From assembly GCA_003973375.1 (NCBI GenBank), contig QNYL01000059.1, forward strand, positions 1 through 11,891: DNA of 11,891 nucleotides. Direction: 5' to 3'. A program made the position numbers and the translations under genes. Source of the DNA: Flavobacteriia bacterium (GTDB lineage Bacteria; Bacteroidota; Bacteroidia; Flavobacteriales; Flavobacteriaceae). Of the stretch, positions 1-6,897 are shown piece after piece. Each line of letters starts with the position of its first letter. Positions within the stretch are counted from its first letter, which is position 1. A model generated the notes under the pieces. That model ran no database searches. It saw only the letters and a program-made list of their open reading frames with translations, and was not told where the DNA came from.

Positions 1-183
1 AGAAAAAATATCTTTAAAGGAAATATGAAGATCGAGCTCTATAACCTGAAAGATGATCCGACAGAGGAAAAAGATGTCTCAGGTGAGCATCCGGATATTG
101 TTCAGGAGATAGAAAAGATCATGAAAAGAGAACATACCCCTGCTGAACTGGAAAGATTTAAGATCAAAGAGTTAGGAGACTGA
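1..183 (+). CDS. Sulfatase (arylsulfatase family), C-terminal end only
   Basis: Frame 1 is open from the left edge to TGA at 181-183 and encodes the last 60 residues of a larger protein. The fragment reads ELYNLKDDPTEEKDVSGEHP and continues through IVQEIEKIM to a charged tail. This is the usual C-terminal signature of type I sulfatases: a strand with (W/E)LYxLxxDPxExxNL, then HPE/DIVxxLxxIM. Family members are periplasmic or outer-membrane enzymes that remove sulfate esters from polysaccharides or small molecules. The catalytic CxPxR motif and any signal peptide lie outside the window, so substrate and location cannot be judged. No classical terminator follows, but an inverted-repeat structure starts eight bases after the stop codon. 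Confidence 0.8.
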   Translation, partial: RKNIFKGNMKIELYNLKDDPTEEKDVSGEHPDIVQEIEKIMKREHTPAELERFKIKELGD

Positions 184-191
184 TTGTTCAG

Positions 192-291
192 AAGGCAATT
201 TTAAAATCCGGTATAAGAATAATAAACTAAAACATTTAGCGTTATTTATTTCGGATTGCTATTTATTGGAAAAATATAAAAAAATTGCCTT
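192..291. repeat. Nested imperfect inverted repeat, about 100 bp
   Basis: AAGGCAATTTT at 192-202 is exactly complementary to AAAATTGCCTT at 281-291 (11 bp). Inside it, AATCCG (205-210) pairs with CGGATT (252-257), AATAA (218-222) can pair with TTATT, and CTAAA (227-231) pairs with TTTAG (235-239) over a three-base loop. The helices are nested in the correct order. The right arm carries about 23 unpaired extra bases, so the fold is asymmetric. It could be a 3' UTR structure of the sulfatase mRNA or the remnant of a miniature inverted-repeat element. No T-tract follows on the plus strand and no target-site duplication is evident. Confidence 0.5.
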
Positions 292-293
292 AT

Positions 294-422
294 ATGAAAA
301 AGAGTCAGATAGAATATATCCTGAAAATCTATTCCCTTGAATTTAGAGTTTTTCTTTTAGAACTGGAAAAAAATCTTAGAAGAAACAATATCAAAGAAGA
401 TAAAAAAAGCCAAAATACATAG
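294..422 (+). CDS. Possible small basic protein (42 aa), doubtful
   Basis: An ATG at 294 opens a 42-codon frame ending in TAG at 420-422. It begins MKKSQIEYILKIYSLEFR and continues with a Leu/Glu-rich amphipathic stretch and a Lys/Arg/Asn-rich tail. I recognise no domain. It starts three bases after the right arm of the inverted repeat and has no clear TAnnTTTG promoter, and in AT-rich DNA a frame of this length can arise by chance. It is listed because it is the only frame of any length in the 320-base gap before nadA. Confidence 0.15.
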   Translation: MKKSQIEYILKIYSLEFRVFLLELEKNLRRNNIKEDKKSQNT

Positions 423-440
423 TCAAAAAACGATTAGAAA

Positions 441-460
441 TCAGATTCCTTTTTATCTGA
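441..460. promoter_or_regulatory. Small inverted repeat near the -33 region of the nadA promoter
   Basis: TCAGAT (441-446) and ATCTGA (455-460) are perfect 6-bp arms around an 8-base T-rich centre. The site lies 10 bases upstream of the nadA -7 box and covers the place where the -33 contact should be. That position would suit an operator. No regulator is identified. Confidence 0.3.
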
Positions 461-467
461 AAAAAAA

Positions 468-502
468 CTGTAAATTTGTAATTCTTAAAATTTACGTTAC
501 AG
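468..502. promoter_or_regulatory. Candidate operator: overlapping inverted repeats across the nadA transcription start
   Basis: Two overlapping dyads are visible. CTGTAA (468-473) matches TTACAG (497-502), and GTAAATTT (470-477) matches AAATTTAC (488-495) with a 10-base spacer. Together they span the -7 box, the likely transcription start and the leader up to one base before the nadA ATG. A repressor bound here would block initiation. AT-richness makes the inner dyad less significant than the outer one. I cannot tie the motif to a known NAD regulator. Confidence 0.35.
471..478 (+). promoter_or_regulatory. nadAB promoter, -7 box TAAATTTG
   Basis: TAAATTTG matches the Bacteroidota sigma-A -7 consensus TAnnTTTG and lies 25 bases before the nadA ATG, which predicts a leader of about 20 nt. 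A good -33 TTG is not visible at the expected 19-21 base spacing, so the promoter may be weak or activator-dependent. Confidence 0.6.
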
Positions 503-503
503 A

Positions 504-1502
504 ATGGATTTAGAAAAAGCAAAAAAGGAACTTCAGGAAAAGGGTTTTCTGGACATAGATACTTCTTCCGATATAGACTATGTTGCAGAGATCAAAAAAC
601 TTAAAAAAGTAAAGAACGCAGTAATTCTTGCACACTATTATCAGGAGCCTGAGATTCAGGATATTGCTGATTTTGTTGGTGACAGCCTTCAGTTGTCCTA
701 TAAAGCCGCTGAGGTAGATGCAGAAATGATCGTTTTTGCAGGAGTGCATTTTATGGCTGAGACAGCTAAGATCTTAAACCCTGAAAAAAAAGTGGTTTTA
801 CCTGATCTGAATGCGGGTTGCTCTTTGGCAGAATCCTGTCCTGCAAATGACCTGCAGGCAATGAAAGATAAATATCCGGATCATACCGTAATTACTTATG
901 TCAACACTTCTGCGGAGGCAAAAGCCATCAGTGATATTTGCTGTACTTCCTCCAATGCCAAGAAAATTGTGGAATCGGTTCCTGAAGATAAGCCTATTTT
1001 ATTTGCTCCCGATAGAAATTTAGGGGCGTGGATCAAAAAAGAAACCGGAAGAGACATGATGATCTGGGATGGAGCCTGTGTGGTTCACGAAGCTTTTTCT
1101 ATCGACAGGCTGATTGAAACCCATAAAGAAAATCCTAAGGCAAAGATCATTGCACATCCGGAATCACCCGATTATATATTAAAAGCTTCCGAATATGTGG
1201 GCTCAACCTCGGGGATGATTAACTACGTTAAAAACAGTCCGGCAAAAGAATTTATTGTGGCTACTGAAGCGGGTATCCTTCATAAAATGAGAAAAGAAGC
1301 TCCTGATAAGACTTTTATTCCTGCACCGGTTGAGGATGCAAGCTGTTCCTGCAGCGAATGCCCGTACATGAAAATGAATACCATGAAAAAATTGTATTTA
1401 TGTATGAAACATGAATTGCCTGAAGTTCAGGTACCTGAAAATGTTAGAAAAAAAGCATTGATTCCAATTGAAAAAATGTTAGAAATTTCCTCAAGAAAAT
1501 AA
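504..1502 (+). CDS. nadA: Quinolinate synthase NadA
   Basis: This cytoplasmic [4Fe-4S] enzyme condenses iminoaspartate with dihydroxyacetone phosphate to give quinolinate, the second step of de novo NAD synthesis from aspartate. At 332 aa the protein is full length for the family. Visible motifs are HYYQ at 44-47 (substrate-binding Tyr region), GDSLQLS at 59-65, the first cluster Cys in NAGCSLAESCP (Cys106), the second in WDGACVVHEAF (Cys192), HPE at 218-220, GSTSGM at 233-238, and a terminal CSCSECPYM motif at 281-289 in which Cys286, just before Pro, should be the third cluster ligand. The ATG at 504 is the first start after the promoter and lacks a Shine-Dalgarno sequence, as is normal in this phylum. 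nadB follows after one base, so the two genes are surely co-transcribed. Identification is by several family-defining motifs. Confidence 0.97.
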   Translation: MDLEKAKKELQEKGFLDIDTSSDIDYVAEIKKLKKVKNAVILAHYYQEPEIQDIADFVGDSLQLSYKAAEVDAEMIVFAGVHFMAETAKILNPEKKVVLPDLNAGCSLAESCPANDLQAMKDKYPDHTVITYVNTSAEAKAISDICCTSSNAKKIVESVPEDKPILFAPDRNLGAWIKKETGRDMMIWDGACVVHEAFSIDRLIETHKENPKAKIIAHPESPDYILKASEYVGSTSGMINYVKNSPAKEFIVATEAGILHKMRKEAPDKTFIPAPVEDASCSCSECPYMKMNTMKKLYLCMKHELPEVQVPENVRKKALIPIEKMLEISSRK

Positions 1503-1503
1503 G

Positions 1504-3075
1504 ATGAGTATTTACAAATCTGATGTGCTGGTTTTGGGCTCGGGAGTAGCCGGATTAACAACAGCCATTAAAACAGCTAAGGCTCTGCCTGAAAAAAAGG
1601 TTTATGTTATTACAAAAACAGAAAAAAGTGAGTCGAATACACGCTACGCTCAGGGCGGAATAGCAGCCGTTTGGGATAAACTGGATTCCTTTGAAGATCA
1701 CATTAAAGATACCATGGTGGCCGGAGATTATATCAGCGACCCGAAGGTAGTAAGAATGGTGGTAGAGGAAGCACCGAGATGTATGAGGCAACTGATCGAA
1801 TGGGGAGCCGATTTTGATCAAAAGATCAGAGGAGTGCTCGATCTTGGAAAGGAAGGAGGACATTCAACCAACAGAATCTTGCATCATAAGGATATTACCG
1901 GATATGAAGTTGAAAAGACCTTACTGGAACAGGTGAAAGCTATACCTAATATTACCCTGCTTGATTATCATTTTGTTATTGATCTGATCACAGACCACCA
2001 TGTTTTGAATAAAGAATTCACTAAAGATAACATCAATTGTTACGGCGCCTATATTTTAAATGAAAAGAACAACAAGATCGATACTTTTCTGGCTACCACT
2101 ACGGTTCTGGCTACAGGAGGTAGCGGCCAGGTATATGCGGCAACTACCAATCCTGTGATTGCTACGGGAGATGGAATAGCAATGGCTTATAGGGCCAAGG
2201 CTAAAATTGCCGACATGGAATTTGTTCAGTTTCATCCTACTTCTCTGTATCAGCCTGGCGTAAGTCCGGCATACCTCATTTCGGAAGCGGTTAGGGGATT
2301 TGGAGCTTATTTGCGCAATAAAGAAGGAAAACGCTTTATGCTGGATGTTGATGAAAGAGCTGAACTGGCTCCACGTGATATTGTGGCAAGAGCAATTGAC
2401 AGTGAACTGATCAGAACGGGAGATCAATATGTATATCTGGATTGTACACATCTTGATATGGATGCTTTTATCAAGCATTTTCCTAATATTTATGAAAAAT
2501 GTAAGAGTATAGGAATTGATATTGCCGAAAATTATATCCCTGTGGTTCCGGCTGCCCATTATATGATGGGAGGTGTTGTAATCGATAAGAAAGGATATAC
2601 TTCGATCAACAATCTTTTTGCTTGCGGAGAGTGTTCCCGTTCAGGGCTTCATGGGGCCAACAGGCTTGCTTCGAATTCACTTCTGGAAGCTTTGGTTTAC
2701 GGAGATAAGATCGCAGAGGAGATTTCTGTTAACAGAAAAGATATGAAATTTGATGAAAATGTGGAGATCCCTGAGTGGAATGAGGAGGGAACCACTGTAC
2801 CTAAAGAGAAGGTGCTGATCTCACATAACCGAAAGACCATTCAGAATATCATGACCGATCTGGTTGCGATTGTAAGATCTGATGAACGTTTGGAAAAGGC
2901 TTTGGATCACTTGAATTATCTTTACCAGGATACAGAGAAAGCCTATGCTAAATCAAAATTGTCACCACAGATCTGTGAATTGAGAAACCTGAATGCGGTC
3001 TCTTATCTGATCGTAAAATATTCTATGGCAAGAAAGGAAAATAAAGGAGCTTTCTACAGTCTGGATAATCTTTAG
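1504..3075 (+). CDS. nadB: L-aspartate oxidase NadB
   Basis: This FAD flavoprotein oxidises L-aspartate to iminoaspartate, the unstable substrate that NadA consumes. It belongs to the succinate dehydrogenase/fumarate reductase flavoprotein fold. At 523 aa it is near the usual length. Visible are the dinucleotide-binding GSGVAG at 12-17, NTRYAQGG at 45-52, KEGGHS at 116-121, FHPT with His244, RDIVARA starting at Arg291, His352, and HGANRLASNSLLEALVYG at 383-400 with Arg387. These residues match catalytic and dicarboxylate-binding positions known from the E. coli enzyme (Glu121, His244, Arg290, His351 and Arg386). A C-terminal helical domain occupies about 430-515. The start lies one base after the nadA stop. 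The product is labile and the partner gene is adjacent, which fits channelled or coordinated synthesis. nadC, needed for the next step, must lie elsewhere. Confidence 0.97.
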   Translation: MSIYKSDVLVLGSGVAGLTTAIKTAKALPEKKVYVITKTEKSESNTRYAQGGIAAVWDKLDSFEDHIKDTMVAGDYISDPKVVRMVVEEAPRCMRQLIEWGADFDQKIRGVLDLGKEGGHSTNRILHHKDITGYEVEKTLLEQVKAIPNITLLDYHFVIDLITDHHVLNKEFTKDNINCYGAYILNEKNNKIDTFLATTTVLATGGSGQVYAATTNPVIATGDGIAMAYRAKAKIADMEFVQFHPTSLYQPGVSPAYLISEAVRGFGAYLRNKEGKRFMLDVDERAELAPRDIVARAIDSELIRTGDQYVYLDCTHLDMDAFIKHFPNIYEKCKSIGIDIAENYIPVVPAAHYMMGGVVIDKKGYTSINNLFACGECSRSGLHGANRLASNSLLEALVYGDKIAEEISVNRKDMKFDENVEIPEWNEEGTTVPKEKVLISHNRKTIQNIMTDLVAIVRSDERLEKALDHLNYLYQDTEKAYAKSKLSPQICELRNLNAVSYLIVKYSMARKENKGAFYSLDNL

Positions 3076-3113
3076 CCTGATATTTTATTAAAGTATATAC
3101 TGATTCTAAAACG

Positions 3114-3932
3114 TTAAAAATCAATATTGATCTCATCAAATTTCCATTTGGAATAATCAGAGGAACTTTCCAGTTTATTTTCCAGATCATCCGGTAGTTC
3201 CGGAAAGAAATCGATATGAGTAATCTCTTCCAAATCATCAATACTGATTACAAAATCAGTAAGAGGCCTGTTGAAATCTTCATGCGGAATTAAAAAAGCA
3301 ATGGCTTTGATCTCAGGCTTTTTATAATCAAGGATCACTTTGTAAAAATATTCCGGCACGGCAACGTCCTCATAACCAATAGTTTCTAATCCGGGTTTTA
3401 GAACACCGGCTGTAACGATATAAAGCTGGTCATAACGCTCTGCCCATTTTCTCACCTGTTCTTCAAGAACCAGCCAGATACCTGAATTGAATTCATAGGT
3501 CTGAGGAGATATATTTGAAGTTAAAAAGGTTTCATTATAAGCGGTAATATTGAATTTCCGGTCGGCAGCCGGTAACAAATGCCCTTTGGTATAACCGGAA
3601 TTTTTATAGTTTACCCAGTCGGCAGAGCCTGTTTTTACCAGTGGATCCTGTTCAAAATAAGGGCGATCCAGATGAATATATACAATATGATCTTTTATGA
3701 GTTCATAGGCAACCCATTCCGCTTGTTCGTATTTTTCAAAATATGAGAGGCTATAATATTTGTGCTTAACAACAGCACCGGTAGTGGATTTTGGAAGATA
3801 ATTGAATTTGGGTTCTACAGATTTATCAGGAGTTCCCGAATCATCACAGGAAAAAAGAAACAAAAAGAGAAATCCGAAAAGGAATCCTTTGATCTTAAAA
3901 AGATTAGAATATGTGATGTTTTTTATTTTCAT
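3114..3932 (-). CDS. DNA/RNA non-specific endonuclease, lipoprotein (NucA/Serratia nuclease family)
   Basis: This 272-aa protein begins with a type II signal peptide: a basic n-region, a Phe/Leu-rich core at 17-27 and a lipobox LFSC with Cys29, followed by Asp-Asp. It should therefore be anchored in the cell envelope. The body is a beta-beta-alpha-metal nuclease domain. YTKGHLLPAAD at 114-124 corresponds to the DRGH motif with catalytic His118. SNISPQ (139-144), FNSGIW (148-153), Glu157 and Arg161 line up with Serratia nuclease Asn110, the Mg-ligand Asn119, Glu127 and Arg131. DRGH is changed to TKGH, so Asp and Arg are replaced by Thr116 and Lys117. Family members cut single- and double-stranded DNA and RNA, often to scavenge nucleotides. 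The gene converges on nadB and has its own promoter. Activity with the altered motif is likely but not certain. Confidence 0.88.
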   Translation of the reverse strand: MKIKNITYSNLFKIKGFLFGFLFLFLFSCDDSGTPDKSVEPKFNYLPKSTTGAVVKHKYYSLSYFEKYEQAEWVAYELIKDHIVYIHLDRPYFEQDPLVKTGSADWVNYKNSGYTKGHLLPAADRKFNITAYNETFLTSNISPQTYEFNSGIWLVLEEQVRKWAERYDQLYIVTAGVLKPGLETIGYEDVAVPEYFYKVILDYKKPEIKAIAFLIPHEDFNRPLTDFVISIDDLEEITHIDFFPELPDDLENKLESSSDYSKWKFDEINIDF

Positions 3933-3950
3933 TTCAATGATTTACTTCTG

Positions 3951-3980
3951 CAAAAGTACTCAAAAAAATTATTTTTTCAA
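3951..3980 (-). promoter_or_regulatory. Promoter of the nuclease gene (TTG-N19-TACTTTTG)
   Basis: On the minus strand, TACTTTTG (3951-3958) is preceded by TTG (3978-3980) with a 19-base spacer, an ideal match to the Bacteroidota housekeeping promoter (TTG-N19-21-TAnnTTTG). It ends 18 bases before the nuclease ATG. This is the best-formed promoter in the window. It shows that the nuclease can be transcribed separately from the thioesterase gene upstream. Confidence 0.75.
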
Positions 3981-4003
3981 TTCGATGACTTTATGGACAG
4001 ACA

Positions 4004-4453
4004 CTATTTAGTTAGTGAAACAGGGATGATCTCAAAGTTTTCAGTTTTATCCAGTTTATTCAGGATCTCCAGGATCTCTGTTGGTGGTGTGGTTAATTTT
4101 CGTTTTTTCAGATCGAGCCATGCGCCGTAGATCTCTATTTTTGCGGCAAGGGAACCATCTTCTTTAAAGATCTTATGATCGAACTTAAACCGTTCTCCAT
4201 TTTCCGAGAGCCCTTTTACATACAGTTCAACACTAATATCTTCCCCAACGCCTACTTCTTTAAAAAAGCGTGTATTTTCACTAAAAAGTATAGGTCCGAT
4301 ATTTTGTTTGTTGAACTGTGCCAGTGTTAAACCGAATTCTTTAAAATAGCGTCCTCTGGCCTCAGCGGCATAATCATTGTAAGCAGAGTGTCGCATATGG
4401 TTATTGGGGTCAAAGTCGGCCCAACGTGTTGGAAAAGTCACTTTGTAACTCAT
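4004..4453 (-). CDS. Acyl-CoA thioesterase, 4-hydroxybenzoyl-CoA thioesterase-like hotdog protein
   Basis: This 149-aa protein is a single hotdog-fold domain. The N-terminal motif RWADFDPNNHMRHSAYNDY at 10-28 is typical of the 4HBT/YbgC/FadM group. Asp15, in DP(N)NH, sits where the catalytic Asp of 4-hydroxybenzoyl-CoA thioesterase lies, with a long helix (24-38) following. The family hydrolyses the thioester of acyl-CoA (sometimes acyl-ACP) in the cytoplasm. Substrate chain length cannot be read from the sequence. It follows the aminotransferase gene by 21 bases on the same strand and is probably the last gene of the desaturase operon. Together with the desaturase this suggests acyl-chain turnover or remodelling, which is inference. 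Confidence 0.85.
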   Translation of the reverse strand: MSYKVTFPTRWADFDPNNHMRHSAYNDYAAEARGRYFKEFGLTLAQFNKQNIGPILFSENTRFFKEVGVGEDISVELYVKGLSENGERFKFDHKIFKEDGSLAAKIEIYGAWLDLKKRKLTTPPTEILEILNKLDKTENFEIIPVSLTK

Positions 4454-4474
4454 AATCTGAAATATTTGTAAATG

Positions 4475-5665
4475 TTAGGAATTTAAAAGTTCTGAGATCC
4501 TTCGCATAGCCTCCCTGATATTATCCTGCGAGGCAGAATAAGAGATGCGTATACAGTTTGGAGCGCCGAAAGCTACTCCGGTAACGGTAGCCACATTGGC
4601 TTTTTCAAGTAAAAGCAAAGAAAAATCATAGGCATTATTGATCTTTTGTCCTTTGATGGTCTTACCAAAATAGTAAGAAATATTTGGTAGAACATAAAAA
4701 GCACCCTGAGGTTTTGTTGTTTTAAACCCTTTGATCTTGCCGAGCAGATCCAATATAAGCGTCCTGCGTTCCTTAAACTCATCAATCATATATTGAATGC
4801 TGGAAACAGGAGCTTCAAGTGCGGCAATTGTAGCTCTTTGTGAAATACAATTGGCGCCGGAAGTAATTTGTCCCTGAATTTTAGCGCAGGCTTTAGCGAT
4901 CCATTCGGGAGCTCCCATATATCCCATACGCCATCCGGTCATGGCAAATGCCTTTGAAACCCCGTTGATAGTGATGGTACGGTTATACATGCTTTCAATG
5001 GCGGCAAAACTAAAACTGCGGGTATCAAAATTAAGATGTTCATAAATCTCATCAGAGATGATAAAGATATCAGGATATTTCTCAAGAACTTTCGCCAGAG
5101 CCTTAAATTCTTCTTCAGAATAAACCATTCCGCTGGGATTGTTGGGAGAATTGAAAAAGATCAGCTTTGTTTTTGGCGTTATGGCTGCTTCAAGTTGTTC
5201 CGGGGTAATTTTAAAATCGGTTTCAACAGTTGTTGGGATCTCAATACATTTTGCTTCTGCCAGGGTAACGATGGCTGAGTAGCTTACCCAGTAAGGTGCC
5301 GGTAAAAGTACTTCATCCCCAGGGTTGAGCAAAATTAAAACAGCATTTGCCAATGCTTGTTTAGCTCCGGTGGAAACAACGATTTGTTCAGGTTTATAAA
5401 TAAGTCCGTTATCTCTTTTAAATTTTTTACAGATGGCTTGTCTCAGATCAAGATATCCGTTGATAGGAGAATAAGAATTATAATTATCTTCAATAGCCTG
5501 AATTGCAGCTTTTTTAACAAAATCAGGCACATGAAAATCGGGTTCTCCCAGACTTAAGCTGATAATATCCTTGCCTGCTTCTTTTAATTCTCTGGCTTTG
5601 GCCGCCATTGCCAAAGTTTGTGACACCGGCATATTTTTAATTCTGTTGGATAACGGATATGACAT
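4475..5665 (-). CDS. Aspartate aminotransferase-like PLP enzyme (class I, subgroup Ib)
   Basis: This 396-aa protein is full length for fold-type I aminotransferases. Visible are SLGEPDF at 38-44, STGAKQAL at 98-105, PAPYWVSY at 122-129, NSPNNPSG at 172-179 (Asn175), SDEIY at 204-208 (Asp205 pairs with the pyridine nitrogen), SKAFAMTGWRMGY at 237-249 with Schiff-base Lys238 and phosphate-binding Arg246, and Arg373, which should hold the substrate alpha-carboxylate. Lys102 in the AKQAL motif matches the Lys that binds the distal carboxylate in Thermus-type AspAT, which favours aspartate/glutamate or prephenate as substrate. The family transfers the amino group of aspartate to 2-oxoglutarate. 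Close relatives can use aromatic or branched substrates, so no gene symbol is given. It starts 10 bases after the desaturase stop, so co-transcription is very likely. Confidence 0.9.
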   Translation of the reverse strand: MSYPLSNRIKNMPVSQTLAMAAKARELKEAGKDIISLSLGEPDFHVPDFVKKAAIQAIEDNYNSYSPINGYLDLRQAICKKFKRDNGLIYKPEQIVVSTGAKQALANAVLILLNPGDEVLLPAPYWVSYSAIVTLAEAKCIEIPTTVETDFKITPEQLEAAITPKTKLIFFNSPNNPSGMVYSEEEFKALAKVLEKYPDIFIISDEIYEHLNFDTRSFSFAAIESMYNRTITINGVSKAFAMTGWRMGYMGAPEWIAKACAKIQGQITSGANCISQRATIAALEAPVSSIQYMIDEFKERRTLILDLLGKIKGFKTTKPQGAFYVLPNISYYFGKTIKGQKINNAYDFSLLLLEKANVATVTGVAFGAPNCIRISYSASQDNIREAMRRISELLNS

Positions 5666-5675
5666 CTCAGTGTTT

Positions 5676-6767
5676 TTAAGCGATCTTGGGGTGTGTTCCC
5701 AGATAATTTAATTGTTTAAAATGCTCTATGAATGCGCCGGTCATGGTTTTATACTCGTGGTAAGGTAAATTGAATTCTTTAGCAGTTTCCCGAACGATCT
5801 TAGAGATATTCTTATAATGAACATGAGAAATATGCGGGAAGATATGGTGTTCCACCTGATGGTTCAGCCCTCCGGTATAAAATTCAACAAATTTATTGTT
5901 GGGAGCAAAGTTAGAAGTGGTGAACAATTGATGAATCGCCCAGGTATGATTCATATTACCATCTTTATCAGGTAATGGCATATCTGTATTTGGCATCACA
6001 TGTGCCAGCTGGAATGTAACACTTAAGATCATTCCTGCGGTATAATGCATTACAAAGAATCCGATAAGTACTTTCCACCAGGCTATATCTAAAACCAGTA
6101 TGGGAAGAACAATCCATAAAGAATAATAGATGATCTTACTGATTACCAGAATTGACCATTGTTTTGCCGGTTTTGGAAAAGGCCCGTAAGATAATTTTCT
6201 TTTTAAATAACTGTGCATTTGCTTAAAATCGGTTGTAATGGCCCAGTTGATGGTAAGTAAACCATATAGAAATATGGAATAATACTTCTGGAATTTATGA
6301 ATTTTCAGCCATTTGGAATGTTTTGAAAATCGGATGATCCTGCCCGCATCGATGTCCTCATCAAGTCCCTGAATATTGGTATAAGTATGGTGCAGAACAT
6401 TGTGCTGAACTTTCCAGTTGTACACATTTCCGGCAAGGATGTAAATACTGCTTCCCATCAGCTTGTTTACCCAGTTTTTTGTTGAAAAGGATTCGTGATT
6501 AGCATCGTGCATCACATTCATGCCTACTCCGGCCATACCGATACCGATTACAACGGTGAGCAGTAATCTTGCCCAGTCAGGCATTTCTACCGTCAGGATC
6601 AGAATCAGGGGAATCAGGAAAAGCACGAACATAATAATCGCTTTGGTGTACAGTTTCCAGTTTCCGGTTTTTTTTATGTTATTTTCTTTAAAATAATTGT
6701 TTACTCGTTTGTTAAGTGTTCTGAAAAATTTAGTCTTATCTCTTGTCAGAAATTTTACCTCTTGCAT
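5676..6767 (-). CDS. Membrane fatty acid desaturase (acyl-CoA/acyl-lipid type)
   Basis: This 363-aa integral membrane di-iron enzyme has the three expected histidine boxes: HDANH at 87-91, HNVLHH at 122-127 and HQVEHH at 303-308. Hydrophobic segments lie at about 42-60, 66-85, 165-178, 208-229 and 231-253, with the boxes facing the cytoplasm in the family model. The Gln-containing third box (QVEHH) is typical of front-end and linoleoyl-CoA-type desaturases. There is no fused cytochrome b5 domain, as in other bacterial members, so a separate ferredoxin or similar donor is needed. It introduces a cis double bond into a fatty acyl chain and so controls membrane fluidity. The position of the double bond cannot be predicted. 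It is the first gene of a likely operon with the aminotransferase and thioesterase and is divergent from rsmG. Confidence 0.93.
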   Translation of the reverse strand: MQEVKFLTRDKTKFFRTLNKRVNNYFKENNIKKTGNWKLYTKAIIMFVLFLIPLILILTVEMPDWARLLLTVVIGIGMAGVGMNVMHDANHESFSTKNWVNKLMGSSIYILAGNVYNWKVQHNVLHHTYTNIQGLDEDIDAGRIIRFSKHSKWLKIHKFQKYYSIFLYGLLTINWAITTDFKQMHSYLKRKLSYGPFPKPAKQWSILVISKIIYYSLWIVLPILVLDIAWWKVLIGFFVMHYTAGMILSVTFQLAHVMPNTDMPLPDKDGNMNHTWAIHQLFTTSNFAPNNKFVEFYTGGLNHQVEHHIFPHISHVHYKNISKIVRETAKEFNLPYHEYKTMTGAFIEHFKQLNYLGTHPKIA

Positions 6768-6809
6768 TAAGAATTTTGTTTAATTTAATATATATGTAAT
6801 GATTGTATG

Positions 6810-6817
6810 CAAATTTA
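6810..6817 (-). promoter_or_regulatory. Desaturase operon promoter, -7 box TAAATTTG
   Basis: On the minus strand, TAAATTTGC (box at 6810-6817) matches TAnnTTTG 42 bases before the desaturase ATG. No convincing TTG is found at the -33 spacing. It is the only consensus box in the 130-base divergent region that points toward the desaturase. Confidence 0.5.
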
Positions 6818-6874
6818 ATGGTTTTTTAAATGTAAATTCGTTTTTTTGTCAAAATACTAATATTTTTTTCGTTG

Positions 6875-6882
6875 TACATTTG
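6875..6882 (+). promoter_or_regulatory. rsmG promoter, -7 box TACATTTG
   Basis: TACATTTG matches TAnnTTTG and is followed by CAT, like the divergent desaturase box (both read TAnATTTGCAT). It lies 15 bases before the rsmG ATG, leaving a leader of only about 10 nt. A -33 TTG at the usual 19-21 spacing is not seen; the nearest TTTG is about 26 bases upstream. Confidence 0.5.
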
Positions 6883-6897
6883 CATTAAACATTCAAA

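Noticed and set aside
192..291. Intact transposon or MITE with terminal inverted repeats
   Set aside because: The 11-bp ends look like terminal repeats, but the flanks show no target-site duplication and there is only one copy in the window. It is kept only as an unexplained inverted repeat.
2056..2559. Long open frame on the minus strand inside nadB
   Set aside because: It lies wholly opposite well-conserved NadB motifs. Its translation is rich in Ser, Ile and Cys with no recognisable domain, as expected of an antisense shadow.
3092..3101. 10-bp palindrome AGTATATACT between nadB and the nuclease gene
   Set aside because: It is AT-only in the centre with no loop, GC stem or T-tract. It is too short to call a terminator or operator.
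3762..4130. 122-codon plus-strand frame spanning the nuclease start and thioesterase end
   Set aside because: It overlaps two recognised genes and the nuclease promoter on the other strand, and its translation is low-complexity Phe/Ser/Arg with no family resemblance.
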